A DNA stretch of 59,847 bases from Pseudomonas helleri (GTDB taxonomy: Bacteria > Pseudomonadota > Gammaproteobacteria > Pseudomonadales > Pseudomonadaceae). The translations under genes were made by a program, and so were the position numbers. Each line of letters starts with the position of its first letter. Position 1 is the first letter of the stretch. The notes beneath the pieces are model-generated. The model made no database searches, was not told where the DNA came from, and was given only the letters and a program-made list of their open reading frames with translations. This document shows, piece after piece, positions 20,926 to 29,749 of the stretch. The DNA lies in assembly GCF_009600315.1 (NCBI RefSeq), contig NZ_WIWC01000029.1, positions 1 through 59,847 of the forward strand, read 5' to 3'.

Positions 20926-21309
20926 TCAAATAGTGCCCGGAAGGGTCGTAATAGCTTGGTTGTTTGCAGGACCGGGAATGAACTTGAGAATACGCAGTGT
21001 CTCAATCCGCGCCTTGGCCCGATAGGCCCATTCACTCTTCGGAAACTCGTTGATGATCCATTGATAAGTCTGGCCAGCATCCAGATAAAACTTCGTACGC
21101 TCCAGGCACAGCCCACGCATCATCGCCGTTTGTGGCCAGATATAAGGACGGTTTCGGCTTTCGCGATCCACTTCGGACAGCTCCAGCATCACCGCCTCGC
21201 AGTTGCCTTGGTCATAGGCGCGATAAGCGCTATTGAGATGGTGATTCATCGACCACCGGGTGCAACCGACCATACTGCCGGCCACCAACAAAACGAGTAA
21301 AAAGCGCAT
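20926..21309 (-). CDS. Small TPR-like lipoprotein
   Basis: A 127-residue exported protein. The signal peptide MRFLLVLLVAGSMVGC ends in a lipobox with the acylated Cys at residue 16. The mature part is helical with TPR-like spacing (AYRAYDQGNCEAVMLELSEV, QTYQWIINEFPKSEWAYRAKARIE). ATG 21309 has a strong CAGGAG; the longer frame upstream has no support. The fold resembles outer-membrane-anchored TPR lipoproteins, but no specific partner is evident. It diverges from pykA. Confidence 0.78.
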   Translation of the reverse strand: MRFLLVLLVAGSMVGCTRWSMNHHLNSAYRAYDQGNCEAVMLELSEVDRESRNRPYIWPQTAMMRGLCLERTKFYLDAGQTYQWIINEFPKSEWAYRAKARIETLRILKFIPGPANNQAITTLPGTI

Positions 21310-21495
21310 GGGTATCTCCTGTTCTAAACCTTGTATCGACCCCACGGGCAAATTCTTGACGCCTTTACAGGAACCCGACAAAACTTCCACAGACCGTATG
21401 CACCACAACTTAAGCCTAAAGTAGTGCAGAGGAACAATGACTACAGCCAAAGACCATAGTAGCCTTTGGCAGCGCTTGAACTCAGGAGTCTTTGC

Positions 21496-22947
21496 ATGTC
21501 TGTTCGTCGAACTAAAATCGTTGCCACCCTTGGCCCTGCCAGCAACTCACCGGAAATGCTGGAACAGCTGATTCTGGCTGGCCTGGACGTTGCCCGTCTG
21601 AACTTCTCCCACGGCACTCCCGATGAGCATAAGGCCCGTGCCAAGCTGGTGCGCGACATCGCCGCCAAGCATGGCCGCTTCGTTGCCTTGCTGGGTGACC
21701 TGCAAGGCCCGAAAATTCGTATCGCCAAATTCGCCAACAAAAAGATCGAGCTGAAAGTCGGTGATCAATTCACCTTCTCCACCAGCCATCCGTTGACCGA
21801 AGGCAACCAGCAAGTGGTCGGCATCGACTACCCGGATTTGGTTAAAGATTGCGGCGTCGGCGACGAACTGCTGCTCGATGACGGCCGTGTGGTGATGCGC
21901 GTCGACACCGCCACCGACGACGCGCTGCATTGCACCGTGCTGATCGGCGGCCCGCTGTCGGACCACAAAGGCATCAACCGTCGCGGCGGCGGCTTGACTG
22001 CCCCGGCCCTGACTGAAAAAGACAAGGCTGACATCAAGCTGGCCGCAGAAATGCAGGTCGACTATCTGGCTGTTTCATTCCCGCGCGACGCTGCGGACAT
22101 GGAATACGCCCGCCAACTGCGCGACGAAGCCGGAGGCACCGCTTGGCTGGTGGCGAAGATTGAACGCGCCGAAGCCGTTGCTGATGACGAAACCCTCGAC
22201 GGCCTGATCAAGGCCAGTGACGCGGTCATGGTTGCCCGTGGCGATCTGGGCGTTGAAATCGGCGACGCTGAACTGGTCGGCATCCAGAAAAAAATCATCC
22301 TGCACGCACGCCGCCACAACAAAGCGGTGATCGTGGCAACGCAGATGATGGAGTCGATGATCCAGAACCCGATGCCAACTCGCGCCGAAGTGTCCGATGT
22401 TGCCAACGCCGTTCTCGACTACACCGACGCCGTGATGCTTTCGGCTGAAAGTGCTGCCGGTGCATACCCGCTGGAAGCAGTGCAGGCCATGGCGCGTATC
22501 TGTGTCGGCGCTGAAAAGCACCCGACCAGCAAAACCTCAAGCCACCGTATCGGCAAGACGTTCGAAAGCTGTGACCAGAGCATTGCGCTGGCGGCCATGT
22601 ACACCGCCAATCACTTCCCGGGTGTCAAAGCGATCATCGCCCTGACCGAAAGTGGTTATACGCCACTGATCATGTCGCGTATTCGTTCCTCGGTGCCGAT
22701 CTACGCGTTCTCCCCGCACCGCGAAACCCAAGCCCGCGCCGCTATGTTCCGCGGTGTTTACACCGTACCGTTCGATCCGGCTTCGTTGCCGCCAGAACAG
22801 GTCAGCCAAGCTGCCATCGACGAACTGCTCAAGCGCGGCGTCGTTGAAAAAGGCGACTGGGTCATCCTGACCAAGGGCGACAGCTACCACACCATCGGTG
22901 GCACCAACGGCATGAAGATTCTGCATGTCGGCGACAAAATGGTTTAA
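21496..22947 (+). CDS. pykA: Pyruvate kinase
   Basis: Converts phosphoenolpyruvate and ADP to pyruvate and ATP. The 483-residue protein has the substrate and metal-binding motifs RTKIVATLGPASNSPE at the N-terminus, MVARGDLGVEIG and the Lys-containing LVAKIERAEAV. The effector-binding C-terminal domain ends near GDSYHTIGGTN. The start ATG 21496 has a strong CAGGAG. The length and neighbours (a crotonase and ferredoxin reductase next) match PA4329 pykA as I recall it. A strong terminator follows. Confidence 0.97.
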   Translation: MSVRRTKIVATLGPASNSPEMLEQLILAGLDVARLNFSHGTPDEHKARAKLVRDIAAKHGRFVALLGDLQGPKIRIAKFANKKIELKVGDQFTFSTSHPLTEGNQQVVGIDYPDLVKDCGVGDELLLDDGRVVMRVDTATDDALHCTVLIGGPLSDHKGINRRGGGLTAPALTEKDKADIKLAAEMQVDYLAVSFPRDAADMEYARQLRDEAGGTAWLVAKIERAEAVADDETLDGLIKASDAVMVARGDLGVEIGDAELVGIQKKIILHARRHNKAVIVATQMMESMIQNPMPTRAEVSDVANAVLDYTDAVMLSAESAAGAYPLEAVQAMARICVGAEKHPTSKTSSHRIGKTFESCDQSIALAAMYTANHFPGVKAIIALTESGYTPLIMSRIRSSVPIYAFSPHRETQARAAMFRGVYTVPFDPASLPPEQVSQAAIDELLKRGVVEKGDWVILTKGDSYHTIGGTNGMKILHVGDKMV

Positions 22948-22966
22948 GCCTTAACCGGCCGAAGCC

Positions 22967-23000
22967 AAAAGCCCCGCCTGAGCAATCAGGCGGGGCTTTT
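22967..23000 (+). terminator. Terminator between pykA and the crotonase gene
   Basis: AAAAGCCCCGCCTG-AGCAAT-CAGGCGGGGCTTTT: a 10-bp GC-rich stem with A and T flanks, serving both convergent genes. Confidence 0.9.
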
Positions 23001-23018
23001 CCATTTAAAGAAGATGCC

Positions 23019-23768
23019 TTATGCCTTATTCATAAACCCCGACAACGCTGCCACCGCCTCAGGCGAATTCAGCCGCTGAATAAACAGCCAGCTCTCATCT
23101 TCAATCACCTGACGTAATTGCGCGCGCCCTGGTGCTTTGATCAGACGCTTACTGTCCTGTACCGCAGCGGCGGGCAAATGGGCCAAGCGTTGCGCTGCTT
23201 CACGGGCTTTTTCAATCGCTGCTACACCGGTTGGTAATGCCGCATTGGCAAGCCCCCACTCGGCCGCCTGCTCGCCACTGAAGCCGTCACCCAGCAATAA
23301 CAACTGCGCCGCCCTCACCGGCCCGACCACCTGCGCCAGCAACAGACTTGAACCGAACTCCGGGCTTAGCCCCAAATTAACGAAGGGCATGCGCAAACGT
23401 GCATCGGTGCTGACATACACCAGGTCGCAATGCAGCAACAAGGTTGTGCCGATACCCACAGCAGCACCTGCCACAGCCGCCACTACCGGCTTGCGACATT
23501 CCAGCAGGCTGCGCATAAAGCAAAACACCGGGCTGTGCATATCCACCGGCGGCTGCTCCAGAAAATCACCAATATCGTTGCCACTGGTGAAGCACTCCGC
23601 GGAGCCCGTCAGCAGCACTGCATGCACCGAATCATCCGCATCGGCCTGCTCGAAAGCCTTCGCCAGCACGCTGTACATTTCGCGGGTCAACGCGTTTTTC
23701 TTGTTCGTGCGATTGAGCTGTAACGTCAACACCGCACCTTCGCGCTCAACAATGATGTCTTGCGTCAT
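23019..23768 (-). CDS. Enoyl-CoA hydratase/isomerase family protein
   Basis: A 249-residue crotonase-fold protein. The oxyanion-hole segments are FTSGNDIGDFLE (about residue 62) and AAVAGAAVGIGTTLLLHCDLV (about 97-117), followed by the FVNLGLSPEFGSSLLL region, where Glu is one of the usual catalytic acids. The reaction on an acyl-CoA (hydration or isomerisation) cannot be assigned from sequence. ATG 23768 has AGAGGGG upstream. The next leftward partner upstream is a 2Fe-2S reductase, 25 bp away, suggesting one transcript. Confidence 0.88.
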   Translation of the reverse strand: MTQDIIVEREGAVLTLQLNRTNKKNALTREMYSVLAKAFEQADADDSVHAVLLTGSAECFTSGNDIGDFLEQPPVDMHSPVFCFMRSLLECRKPVVAAVAGAAVGIGTTLLLHCDLVYVSTDARLRMPFVNLGLSPEFGSSLLLAQVVGPVRAAQLLLLGDGFSGEQAAEWGLANAALPTGVAAIEKAREAAQRLAHLPAAAVQDSKRLIKAPGRAQLRQVIEDESWLFIQRLNSPEAVAALSGFMNKA

Positions 23769-23793
23769 GCCCACCCCCCTCTGAAAACGGCGC

Positions 23794-24732
23794 TCAACTA
23801 CGGGTCACAAAGGCATCCGCCATCAGTTGATTGCGCCCCAGCCCGGCCAGAAATAATCGCTTGGCGAATGCCTCGACGCTGTCCGGGTGACCACAGACTA
23901 GAGCGCGGGTCTGACGTGAAGCAAGCCGCATCCGGACTAGAAAATCAGGCAACTGGCTGCGCTCAATGAACTCGAGTTCGATGTTGGGGTGGATGTGCGT
24001 CAAGGCCAGCAAATCATTTTTCAGGTAGTGCTCCTGCTCATCACGGGCCACATGCACCAAACGGATCGGGCCTTGATGATCCTGACGCAATGCCTCGCGT
24101 AATACGCCAAACAATGGCCCCAGCCCCGTACCGGAGGCCATCAGCCAAAGGGGATGTTCTTGCCAATCAGGATCGTAGCGCAATGCACCGCCGCGCAACT
24201 CGCCCAAACGTACCTCATCGCCCACGTTGAATGCTCTGGCCGCATCGACAAACTCACCGGGATGGGCGCAGTCGAGGTGAAACTCGAGAAAACGGTCTTC
24301 GTCCGGCAGACTGGCCAGCGAATAAGGGCGAGCGATGTGGTTATCGGCCCATAACACCAGATGCTGGCCCGCCCGATAACGCAATGGCCGTTGCGGTGTC
24401 AGACGCAGGCGCAATACCGTGGGACTGAGCCAATCGACAGACAGCACTTCGCCAGGCACGCCATCACGACGCGGATCAAACACCTCAATGTGCAGATCGT
24501 CGACCACCTGGCATTGGCAAGCCAGGCGCCAGCCTTGCTCTCGCTGTGTCCGGGTCAGGGCTTCAGGCTTGAGGTCTGCCGGTTCACCTTGCACACAGCG
24601 CACCAGACACGCATGGCAACTGCCAGCGCGGCAACTGTAAGGCACCGCTATGCCGGCTTGATTCAAGCTATCGAGCACGTTGGCGTGTTCAGGCACCGTC
24701 CAGTGTTGATCGGCGACGTAGAGCTGGGGCAC
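23794..24732 (-). CDS. 2Fe-2S ferredoxin-FAD oxidoreductase (CDP-glucoseen-reductase-like)
   Basis: A 312-residue electron-transfer protein. The N-terminal plant-type ferredoxin has Cys34, Cys39 and Cys42 in CRAGSCHAC and a fourth Cys near residue 72. An FAD-binding barrel follows (RPYSLAS, about residue 135), then an NAD(P)-binding domain (ASGTGLGPLFGVL). Annotated relatives are called CDP-6-deoxy-delta-3,4-glucoseen reductase, which is probably not its real role; an oxygenase-type electron donor is possible. The start is GTG with CAGGAG. A REP doublet begins 19 bp upstream. Probably co-transcribed with the crotonase. Confidence 0.85.
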   Translation of the reverse strand: MPQLYVADQHWTVPEHANVLDSLNQAGIAVPYSCRAGSCHACLVRCVQGEPADLKPEALTRTQREQGWRLACQCQVVDDLHIEVFDPRRDGVPGEVLSVDWLSPTVLRLRLTPQRPLRYRAGQHLVLWADNHIARPYSLASLPDEDRFLEFHLDCAHPGEFVDAARAFNVGDEVRLGELRGGALRYDPDWQEHPLWLMASGTGLGPLFGVLREALRQDHQGPIRLVHVARDEQEHYLKNDLLALTHIHPNIELEFIERSQLPDFLVRMRLASRQTRALVCGHPDSVEAFAKRLFLAGLGRNQLMADAFVTRS

Positions 24733-24750
24733 TTGGGGGACTCCTGATTC

Positions 24751-24881
24751 GTAGCAGTTGCCGAAGGCTACGTCCGATTGCGCAGCGATCGTAAAAACTG
24801 AAAATACGGCCTGAATGAAAGTCCGCGATGGCCGATTCTACGACGGCTTCGCCATCGGACGTAGCCTTCGGCAACTGCTAC
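24751..24881. repeat. REP-type palindromic doublet between reductase and fumarase genes
   Basis: Arms GTAGCAGTTGCCGAAGGCTA (24751 onward) and TAGCCTTCGGCAACTGCTAC (to 24881) are perfect inverse complements over 20 nt. Inside are the family's CGTCCGATTGCGCAGCGATCG segment and a second imperfect inverted repeat. It occupies the reductase-fumarase spacer of 353 bp; the rest of that spacer holds a TATACT hexamer (24951-24956) that may be part of the fumarase promoter. Confidence 0.85.
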
Positions 24882-25085
24882 GGTTGAATCGCTCAACGCC
24901 CCCCTACTTTCGTTTGACGCTCTGCGGGTGTATCAACACCTGTACCGGGTTATACTGCCGCGCCGTTTTTGTGCCGGTCATGCGTGCCCGGCAGGCCTAG
25001 CAAAGATGTTTTCGACAGACCGATGCACCAAGGTCGCAAACACCTTATTGATTGTATGTTCCCGTCTTATAGAGGAGCGCGACCC

Positions 25086-26609
25086 ATGACCGTGATCAAG
25101 CAAGACGACCTGATTCAGAGCGTAGCTGACGCCCTGCAATTCATTTCCTACTACCACCCCGTGGACTTCATCCAGGCCATGCACGAAGCCTACCTGCGCG
25201 AAGAATCGCCAGCGGCCCGTGACTCGATGGCGCAAATCCTGATCAACTCGCGCATGTGTGCCACCGGCCACCGCCCGATTTGTCAGGACACCGGCATCGT
25301 CACCGTGTTCGTGCGTGTGGGCATGGACGTGCGCTGGGATGGCGCCACCATGGGCCTGGACGACATGATCAACGAAGGCGTGCGTCGCGCTTACAACCTG
25401 CCTGAAAACGTCCTGCGCGCCTCGATTCTGGCCGACCCGGCCGGTGCTCGCCGCAACACCAAGGACAATACCCCGGCCGTTATCCACTACTCCATCGTTC
25501 CGGGCAACACCGTGGAAGTGGACGTCGCCGCCAAGGGTGGTGGTTCCGAAAACAAGTCGAAAATGGCCATGCTCAACCCGTCCGACTCGATCGTTGACTG
25601 GGTGCTCAAAACCGTTCCGACCATGGGCGCGGGCTGGTGCCCACCGGGCATGCTCGGCATCGGCATTGGCGGTACGGCGGAAAAAGCCGCGGTGATGGCC
25701 AAGGAAGTGTTGATGGAGTCCATCGACATTCACGACCTGATCAAGCGCGGCCCGTCCAACCGTATCGAAGAGATGCGCATCGAGCTGTTCGAAAAGGTCA
25801 ACCAACTGGGCATCGGCGCTCAGGGCCTGGGCGGTCTGACCACCGTGCTTGACGTCAAAATCATGGATTACCCGACCCACGCAGCTTCGCTGCCGGTGTG
25901 CATGATCCCCAACTGCGCTGCCACTCGTCACGCCCACTTCGTACTGGACGGCTCCGGCCCGGCAGCCCTCGAAGCACCGCCGCTGGACGCTTACCCGGAA
26001 ATCGTTTGGGAAGCTGGCCCGTCCGCCCGCCGTGTCAACCTCGACACCCTGACCCCAGAAGACGTGCAGAGCTGGAAGCCGGGCGAAACCGTGCTGCTGA
26101 ACGGCAAAATGCTCACCGGTCGTGACGCGGCGCACAAACGCATGGTTGAAATGCTGAACAAGGGTGAAACCTTGCCGGTGGACCTCAAGGGTCGCTTCAT
26201 CTACTACGTAGGCCCGGTTGATCCGGTGCGTGACGAAGTGGTTGGCCCCGCAGGCCCGACGACCGCTACGCGGATGGACAAGTTCACCCGTCAGATTCTT
26301 GATCAGACCGGCCTGCTGGGCATGATCGGCAAATCCGAGCGCGGCCCTACCGCGATCGAAGCCATTAAAGAGCACAAAGCCGTGTACTTGATGGCCGTGG
26401 GCGGTGCAGCGTACCTGGTGGCTCAGGCCATCAAGAAGTCACGCGTGGTGGCCTTTGCCGAATTGGGCATGGAAGCGATTTACGAGTTTGACGTTAAAGA
26501 CATGCCCGTGACCGTGGCAGTCGACAGCAAGGGCGAGTCGGTACACATTACCGGCCCGGCCATCTGGCAGAAGAAAATCAGTGAAAGCCTGGCGGTAGAA
26601 GTGCAATAA
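25086..26609 (+). CDS. fumA: Class I fumarate hydratase (4Fe-4S)
   Basis: Interconverts fumarate and malate in the TCA cycle with an oxygen-sensitive 4Fe-4S cluster. The 507-residue protein has both class I domains. The N-terminal part has ATGHRPICQDTGIVTVFVRV, with one cluster Cys, then GGGSENKSKMAML and further Cys residues in GAGWCPPGMLGIG and VCMIPNCAATRH. The C-terminal beta-domain has NGKMLTGRDAAHKRM and YVGPVDPVRDEVVGPAGPTT. ATG 25086 has GAGGAG. The upstream in-frame extension is not coding. It corresponds to PA4333 by neighbourhood. Confidence 0.95.
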   Translation: MTVIKQDDLIQSVADALQFISYYHPVDFIQAMHEAYLREESPAARDSMAQILINSRMCATGHRPICQDTGIVTVFVRVGMDVRWDGATMGLDDMINEGVRRAYNLPENVLRASILADPAGARRNTKDNTPAVIHYSIVPGNTVEVDVAAKGGGSENKSKMAMLNPSDSIVDWVLKTVPTMGAGWCPPGMLGIGIGGTAEKAAVMAKEVLMESIDIHDLIKRGPSNRIEEMRIELFEKVNQLGIGAQGLGGLTTVLDVKIMDYPTHAASLPVCMIPNCAATRHAHFVLDGSGPAALEAPPLDAYPEIVWEAGPSARRVNLDTLTPEDVQSWKPGETVLLNGKMLTGRDAAHKRMVEMLNKGETLPVDLKGRFIYYVGPVDPVRDEVVGPAGPTTATRMDKFTRQILDQTGLLGMIGKSERGPTAIEAIKEHKAVYLMAVGGAAYLVAQAIKKSRVVAFAELGMEAIYEFDVKDMPVTVAVDSKGESVHITGPAIWQKKISESLAVEVQ

Positions 26610-26629
26610 GCACGGACACGTTAGACACG

Positions 26630-26661
26630 AAAAGGCCGGGTTAATAGCCCGGCCTTTTTTT
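26630..26661 (+). terminator. Terminator after fumA
   Basis: AAAAGGCCGGG-TTAATAG-CCCGGCCTTTTTTT: a 7-bp GC stem extended by A-T pairs and ending in a T run, 20 nt past the stop. Confidence 0.92.
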
Positions 26662-26675
26662 GCTGGTCAAAAACA

Positions 26676-26784
26676 CCCTCACCCTAGCCCTCTCCCAGAG
26701 GGAGAGGGGACTTAAAGCAAAAGCAAATCTGCGCAACGCCTCAAATCAGCCCCCTCTCCCTCCGGGAGAGGGTTGGGGTGAGGG
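26676..26784. repeat. CCCTCACCC-type inverted repeat element, copy 1
   Basis: Begins CCCTCACCCTAGCCCTCTCC and ends GGGAGAGGGTTGGGGTGAGG, with internal GAGGGAGAGGGGA and CCCCTCTCCCTCC pairs. The whole 109-bp unit can fold on itself. A second copy at 33384-33486 shares arms and much of the centre (AAATCTGCGCAACGCC / AGATCTGCGTAACGCC). It lies between fumA and the convergent yiaY-like gene. Confidence 0.85.
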
Positions 26785-26792
26785 CAAAACTG

Positions 26793-27941
26793 TCAAAACG
26801 CATTCCGGAAAATTTCCTCAATCTGCGCCTGATCTGCCTTACGTGGATTGGTAAAGCCACACGCATCTTTCAGCGCATTGGTCGCCAGCAACGGAATATC
26901 TTCCACTTTGGCCCCCAAATCACGCAAACCGGCAGGGATATCAACATCCTTGGCCAAGGTCCGAATGGCCGCAATGGCTGCTTGAGCACCCTCTTCCGGG
27001 CTCAAACCGCTCACATCGGCACCCATTGCTTGCGCTACATCAGTCAGGCGAGCCGCACACACAGTGGCGTTAAAGGTTTGCACATGAGGCAACAGCACCG
27101 CGTTACACACCCCGTGTGGCAAATCGTAGAAACCGCCCAACTGGTGCGCCATCGCATGCACAAAACCCAACGACGCATTGTTAAACGCCATCCCGGCGAG
27201 GAACTGCGCGTAGGCCATATTCTCCCGCGCCGTCAGGTCCTTGCCGTCATTCACTGCTTGACGCAAATTCTGGCTGATCAACTCCATCGCCTTGATCGCA
27301 CACGCATCGGTAATCGGATTGGCCGCCGTCGACACGTAGGCTTCGATGGCGTGAGTCAGTGCGTCCATGCCCGTGGCTGCCGTCAGCCCTTTAGGCATCG
27401 CCACCATCAATTCAGGATCGTTGACCGACAGTAACGGGGTCACGTTGCGGTCAACAATGGCCATTTTCACGTGGCGTTCTTCATCGGTGATGATGCAAAA
27501 CCGCGTCATCTCGCTGGCAGTCCCTGCCGTGGTGTTGATGGAAACCAGTGGCAGCTGCGGCTTGGCAGAGCGATCAACCCCTTCGTAATCGCGAATATGC
27601 CCGCCATTGGTGGCGCATAGCGCAATCCCCTTGGCGCAGTCATGGGGCGATCCACCACCCAGCGACACAATAAAGTCACACTGATGCTGCTTGAGCACCT
27701 TCAAACCCGCTTCGACGTTGGCAATGCTCGGATTGGGCTTGGCGCCGTCGAAAATCACCGAGTTTATGTCCTGCTCCTCCAGCTTTTTAGCAATCAGCGT
27801 GGCTACACCCGCCTTGGCCAACCCGGCGTCAGTCACGATCAAGGCGTTACGAAATCCATAGTTGCTGATCGCAGTCATGGCTTCATCAAGGCAACCGTTA
27901 CCCATAATGTTTACAGCAGGAATAAAGAAAGTGCTGGTCAT
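26793..27941 (-). CDS. yiaY: Iron-containing alcohol dehydrogenase, YiaY type
   Basis: A 382-residue group III (iron-dependent) alcohol dehydrogenase that oxidises or reduces short alcohols and aldehydes with NAD. The N-terminal NAD fold has [16 protein letters not shown] (about residues 93-108) and [14 protein letters not shown]. The metal site is visible as Asp and His in [13 protein letters not shown] and two His in [19 protein letters not shown]. The sequence is close to E. coli YiaY from memory. ATG 27941 has GAGGA upstream; an extra 78 open codons upstream are ignored. It diverges from the DUF4917 gene. Confidence 0.93.
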   Translation of the reverse strand: MTSTFFIPAVNIMGNGCLDEAMTAISNYGFRNALIVTDAGLAKAGVATLIAKKLEEQDINSVIFDGAKPNPSIANVEAGLKVLKQHQCDFIVSLGGGSPHDCAKGIALCATNGGHIRDYEGVDRSAKPQLPLVSINTTAGTASEMTRFCIITDEERHVKMAIVDRNVTPLLSVNDPELMVAMPKGLTAATGMDALTHAIEAYVSTAANPITDACAIKAMELISQNLRQAVNDGKDLTARENMAYAQFLAGMAFNNASLGFVHAMAHQLGGFYDLPHGVCNAVLLPHVQTFNATVCAARLTDVAQAMGADVSGLSPEEGAQAAIAAIRTLAKDVDIPAGLRDLGAKVEDIPLLATNALKDACGFTNPRKADQAQIEEIFRNAF

Positions 27942-28078
27942 GGCGAGTCCTCTTGGCGGGTCACTGGCTAAATCGGTCCTCACAGCTTCACCCAATCCGA
28001 ATGGCGCAATGTTGATCTGGCTCAACACATGAGCGTGATAAAGTCCTACACCGCCCACGGCCTGAGACCCTATTAGTG

Positions 28079-29104
28079 ATGACTCCTTTCCAGGAATTTG
28101 ACGCCCAACTAGAAGACTGGAATGCCCTGAGCGCCAGCACACCGTGCAGCGGGCTGTTACTGGGTAACGGTGCAAGCATGGCCGTATGGCAAGACTTTTA
28201 TTACGAATCGTTGTTTGAAAAAACCAAAAGCATTGCCGAAAAGCCCCTCAGCCAAACCGAACTCAGCGTATTTGAAGCACTGAATACACGAAACTTTGAG
28301 CAGGTGCTGAGCGCCCTTAAAACGGCGAGCAAGGTCAACAAAGCACTGGCGATCAACTCCGCCTCGCCGCGCAAGCGTTACTACGCCATTAAAGAAGCGC
28401 TGATCAACAGCATGCAGGACGTGCACATCCCGTGGCGTTTAATGCAGCCCGACACGCTGACTTGCTGGAGCGAAGAACTGGCGCGGTATGCCACGGTGTA
28501 CTGCTCCAACTACGACCTGCTCGCCCCTTGGGCCATGATGCAGGCGCCGAAAAACTTCAACGATCTGTTTGACACGGCCGCCGCCACCTTCGAATTGAGT
28601 GGCGCGTTGAACAAAAGCAAAGCCACCCGTGTGCTCTATCTACACGGCGCCCTGCATCTGGTCAAAAATCAGGAAGGTAAAGCACGCAAGCTCACCGGCA
28701 CGCAGCCCACGTTGCTGAGCAACTTTGCGATCAATCACTCCATCAGCGCGCTGGACGATGTGCCACTGTTTATCAGCGAAAGCAGCAGCGACGACAAGCG
28801 CAAATCCATACGCCAATGCGACTACCTGTCCTACTGTCTTGAGCAACTGATGACTCATAAAGACGCCCTGTGCCTATTTGGCCACAGTCTGGGCGAGCAG
28901 GATCAGCACTTGATCGACGCACTGCGCCAGGCTCCGCTGAAAACGTTGTGCATCTCTATTTACCCTCGCAGTGAAGCGTTTATTCGCTTTCAAAAAAACC
29001 ACTACGCGACGCTATTTGCTGACAAAAAGCTGACATTACGCTTCTATAACGCCAAAACTCACCCATTGGGTTATCCGCAGCATTCGGTGCCGATAGAGGT
29101 GTAA
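28079..29104 (+). CDS. DUF4917 protein with SIR2-like features
   Basis: A 341-residue protein I place in DUF4917. Motifs resemble SIR2-like NAD-hydrolysing domains: a Gly-rich loop [11 protein letters not shown] (about residues 26-36), [12 protein letters not shown] (about 142) where SIR2 proteins have Tx[11 protein letters not shown] (about 188) where they carry the catalytic His, and [17 protein letters not shown] (about 262) matching the FGxSxxDxxI motif. There is no signal peptide or fused effector domain. A GTG one codon upstream is also possible. It stands alone between a divergent dehydrogenase and a FecI-like sigma gene. NADase activity or a defence role is inference. Confidence 0.72.
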   Translation: MTPFQEFDAQLEDWNALSASTPCSGLLLGNGASMAVWQDFYYESLFEKTKSIAEKPLSQTELSVFEALNTRNFEQVLSALKTASKVNKALAINSASPRKRYYAIKEALINSMQDVHIPWRLMQPDTLTCWSEELARYATVYCSNYDLLAPWAMMQAPKNFNDLFDTAAATFELSGALNKSKATRVLYLHGALHLVKNQEGKARKLTGTQPTLLSNFAINHSISALDDVPLFISESSSDDKRKSIRQCDYLSYCLEQLMTHKDALCLFGHSLGEQDQHLIDALRQAPLKTLCISIYPRSEAFIRFQKNHYATLFADKKLTLRFYNAKTHPLGYPQHSVPIEV

Positions 29105-29146
29105 GCAACACCTGCATGGCGAGATGACCCACAATCAAGCGAGACA

Positions 29147-29168
29147 GATAGCAATAATTCTCGATACC
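29147..29168 (+). promoter_or_regulatory. Candidate Fur box upstream of the FecI-like sigma gene
   Basis: On the reverse strand the site reads GGTATCGAGAATTATTGCTA, with the GAGAATTATT core of Pseudomonas Fur boxes but weak outer positions (about 12 of 19 to consensus by eye). It lies about 42 bp before the sigma-factor ATG, where iron repression would be expected. Confidence 0.42.
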
Positions 29169-29209
29169 ATTCGCGACTTATTTGCATCGCAGCATCCACA
29201 AGGACTGAC

Positions 29210-29749
29210 ATGTCTCGCTTCAAACCCGACCCGCTGGTGGCCGAATCCTTTCGCGAGCTCTATACGCCGATTCTGCACTTCTTGCGCAAGCGTACCGATA
29301 ACGCCAGCGATGCCGCTGACATGACACAGGATGTGTTCACCCAGTGGCTGGGTTATCAGGATCGGGCCAAGGTCGAGCAACCGCGGGCTTTTTTGTTTCA
29401 GATGGCGCGCAACCTGTTGCGCGATCATTGGCGCCGTCAGCAGGTGCGACACAGCGTGAACAGCGTGCAAATCGACAGTGAATCCGAGCCTTTGAGCGAT
29501 GAGAGGGATGATCCGATGGCCGCTGCGCACCGCCTGCAACGCCTTGAGCAACTCAAAACGGTGCTGGCACAGCTCTCGCCCCGTCGCCGCGAAGCCCTTA
29601 TGCTGCATCGTTTTGAAGGCTTGAGTCAGGCACAGATTGCCGAACGCATGGGGATCTCCGTCAGCATGGTGGAAAAACACATTGCCTTTGCCTTGTTGCA
29701 TTGCAAGCAACACCTTCAACGGGACAACGGCAAGGAGCAGCCAAAATGA
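29210..29749 (+). CDS. ECF sigma factor, FecI type
   Basis: A 179-residue extracytoplasmic-function sigma factor. Region 2 includes DAADMTQDVFTQWLGY (about residues 35-50) and ARNLLRDHWRRQQ. Region 4 is a helix-turn-helix with GLSQAQIAERMGISVSMVEKH (from about residue 139). ATG 29210 has AAGGA upstream. The stop overlaps the start of the FecR-like gene (ATGA), and a TonB receptor follows, which is the cell-surface signalling layout: an outer-membrane receptor signals through the anti-sigma factor to this sigma factor. Iron regulation is suggested by a candidate Fur box. Confidence 0.93.
   Translation: MSRFKPDPLVAESFRELYTPILHFLRKRTDNASDAADMTQDVFTQWLGYQDRAKVEQPRAFLFQMARNLLRDHWRRQQVRHSVNSVQIDSESEPLSDERDDPMAAAHRLQRLEQLKTVLAQLSPRRREALMLHRFEGLSQAQIAERMGISVSMVEKHIAFALLHCKQHLQRDNGKEQPK

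Noticed and set aside
24978..26375. A 465-codon open frame opposite the fumarase gene
   Set aside because: Composition rich in His, Arg and Val typical of antisense reading; no domain, no ribosome binding site.
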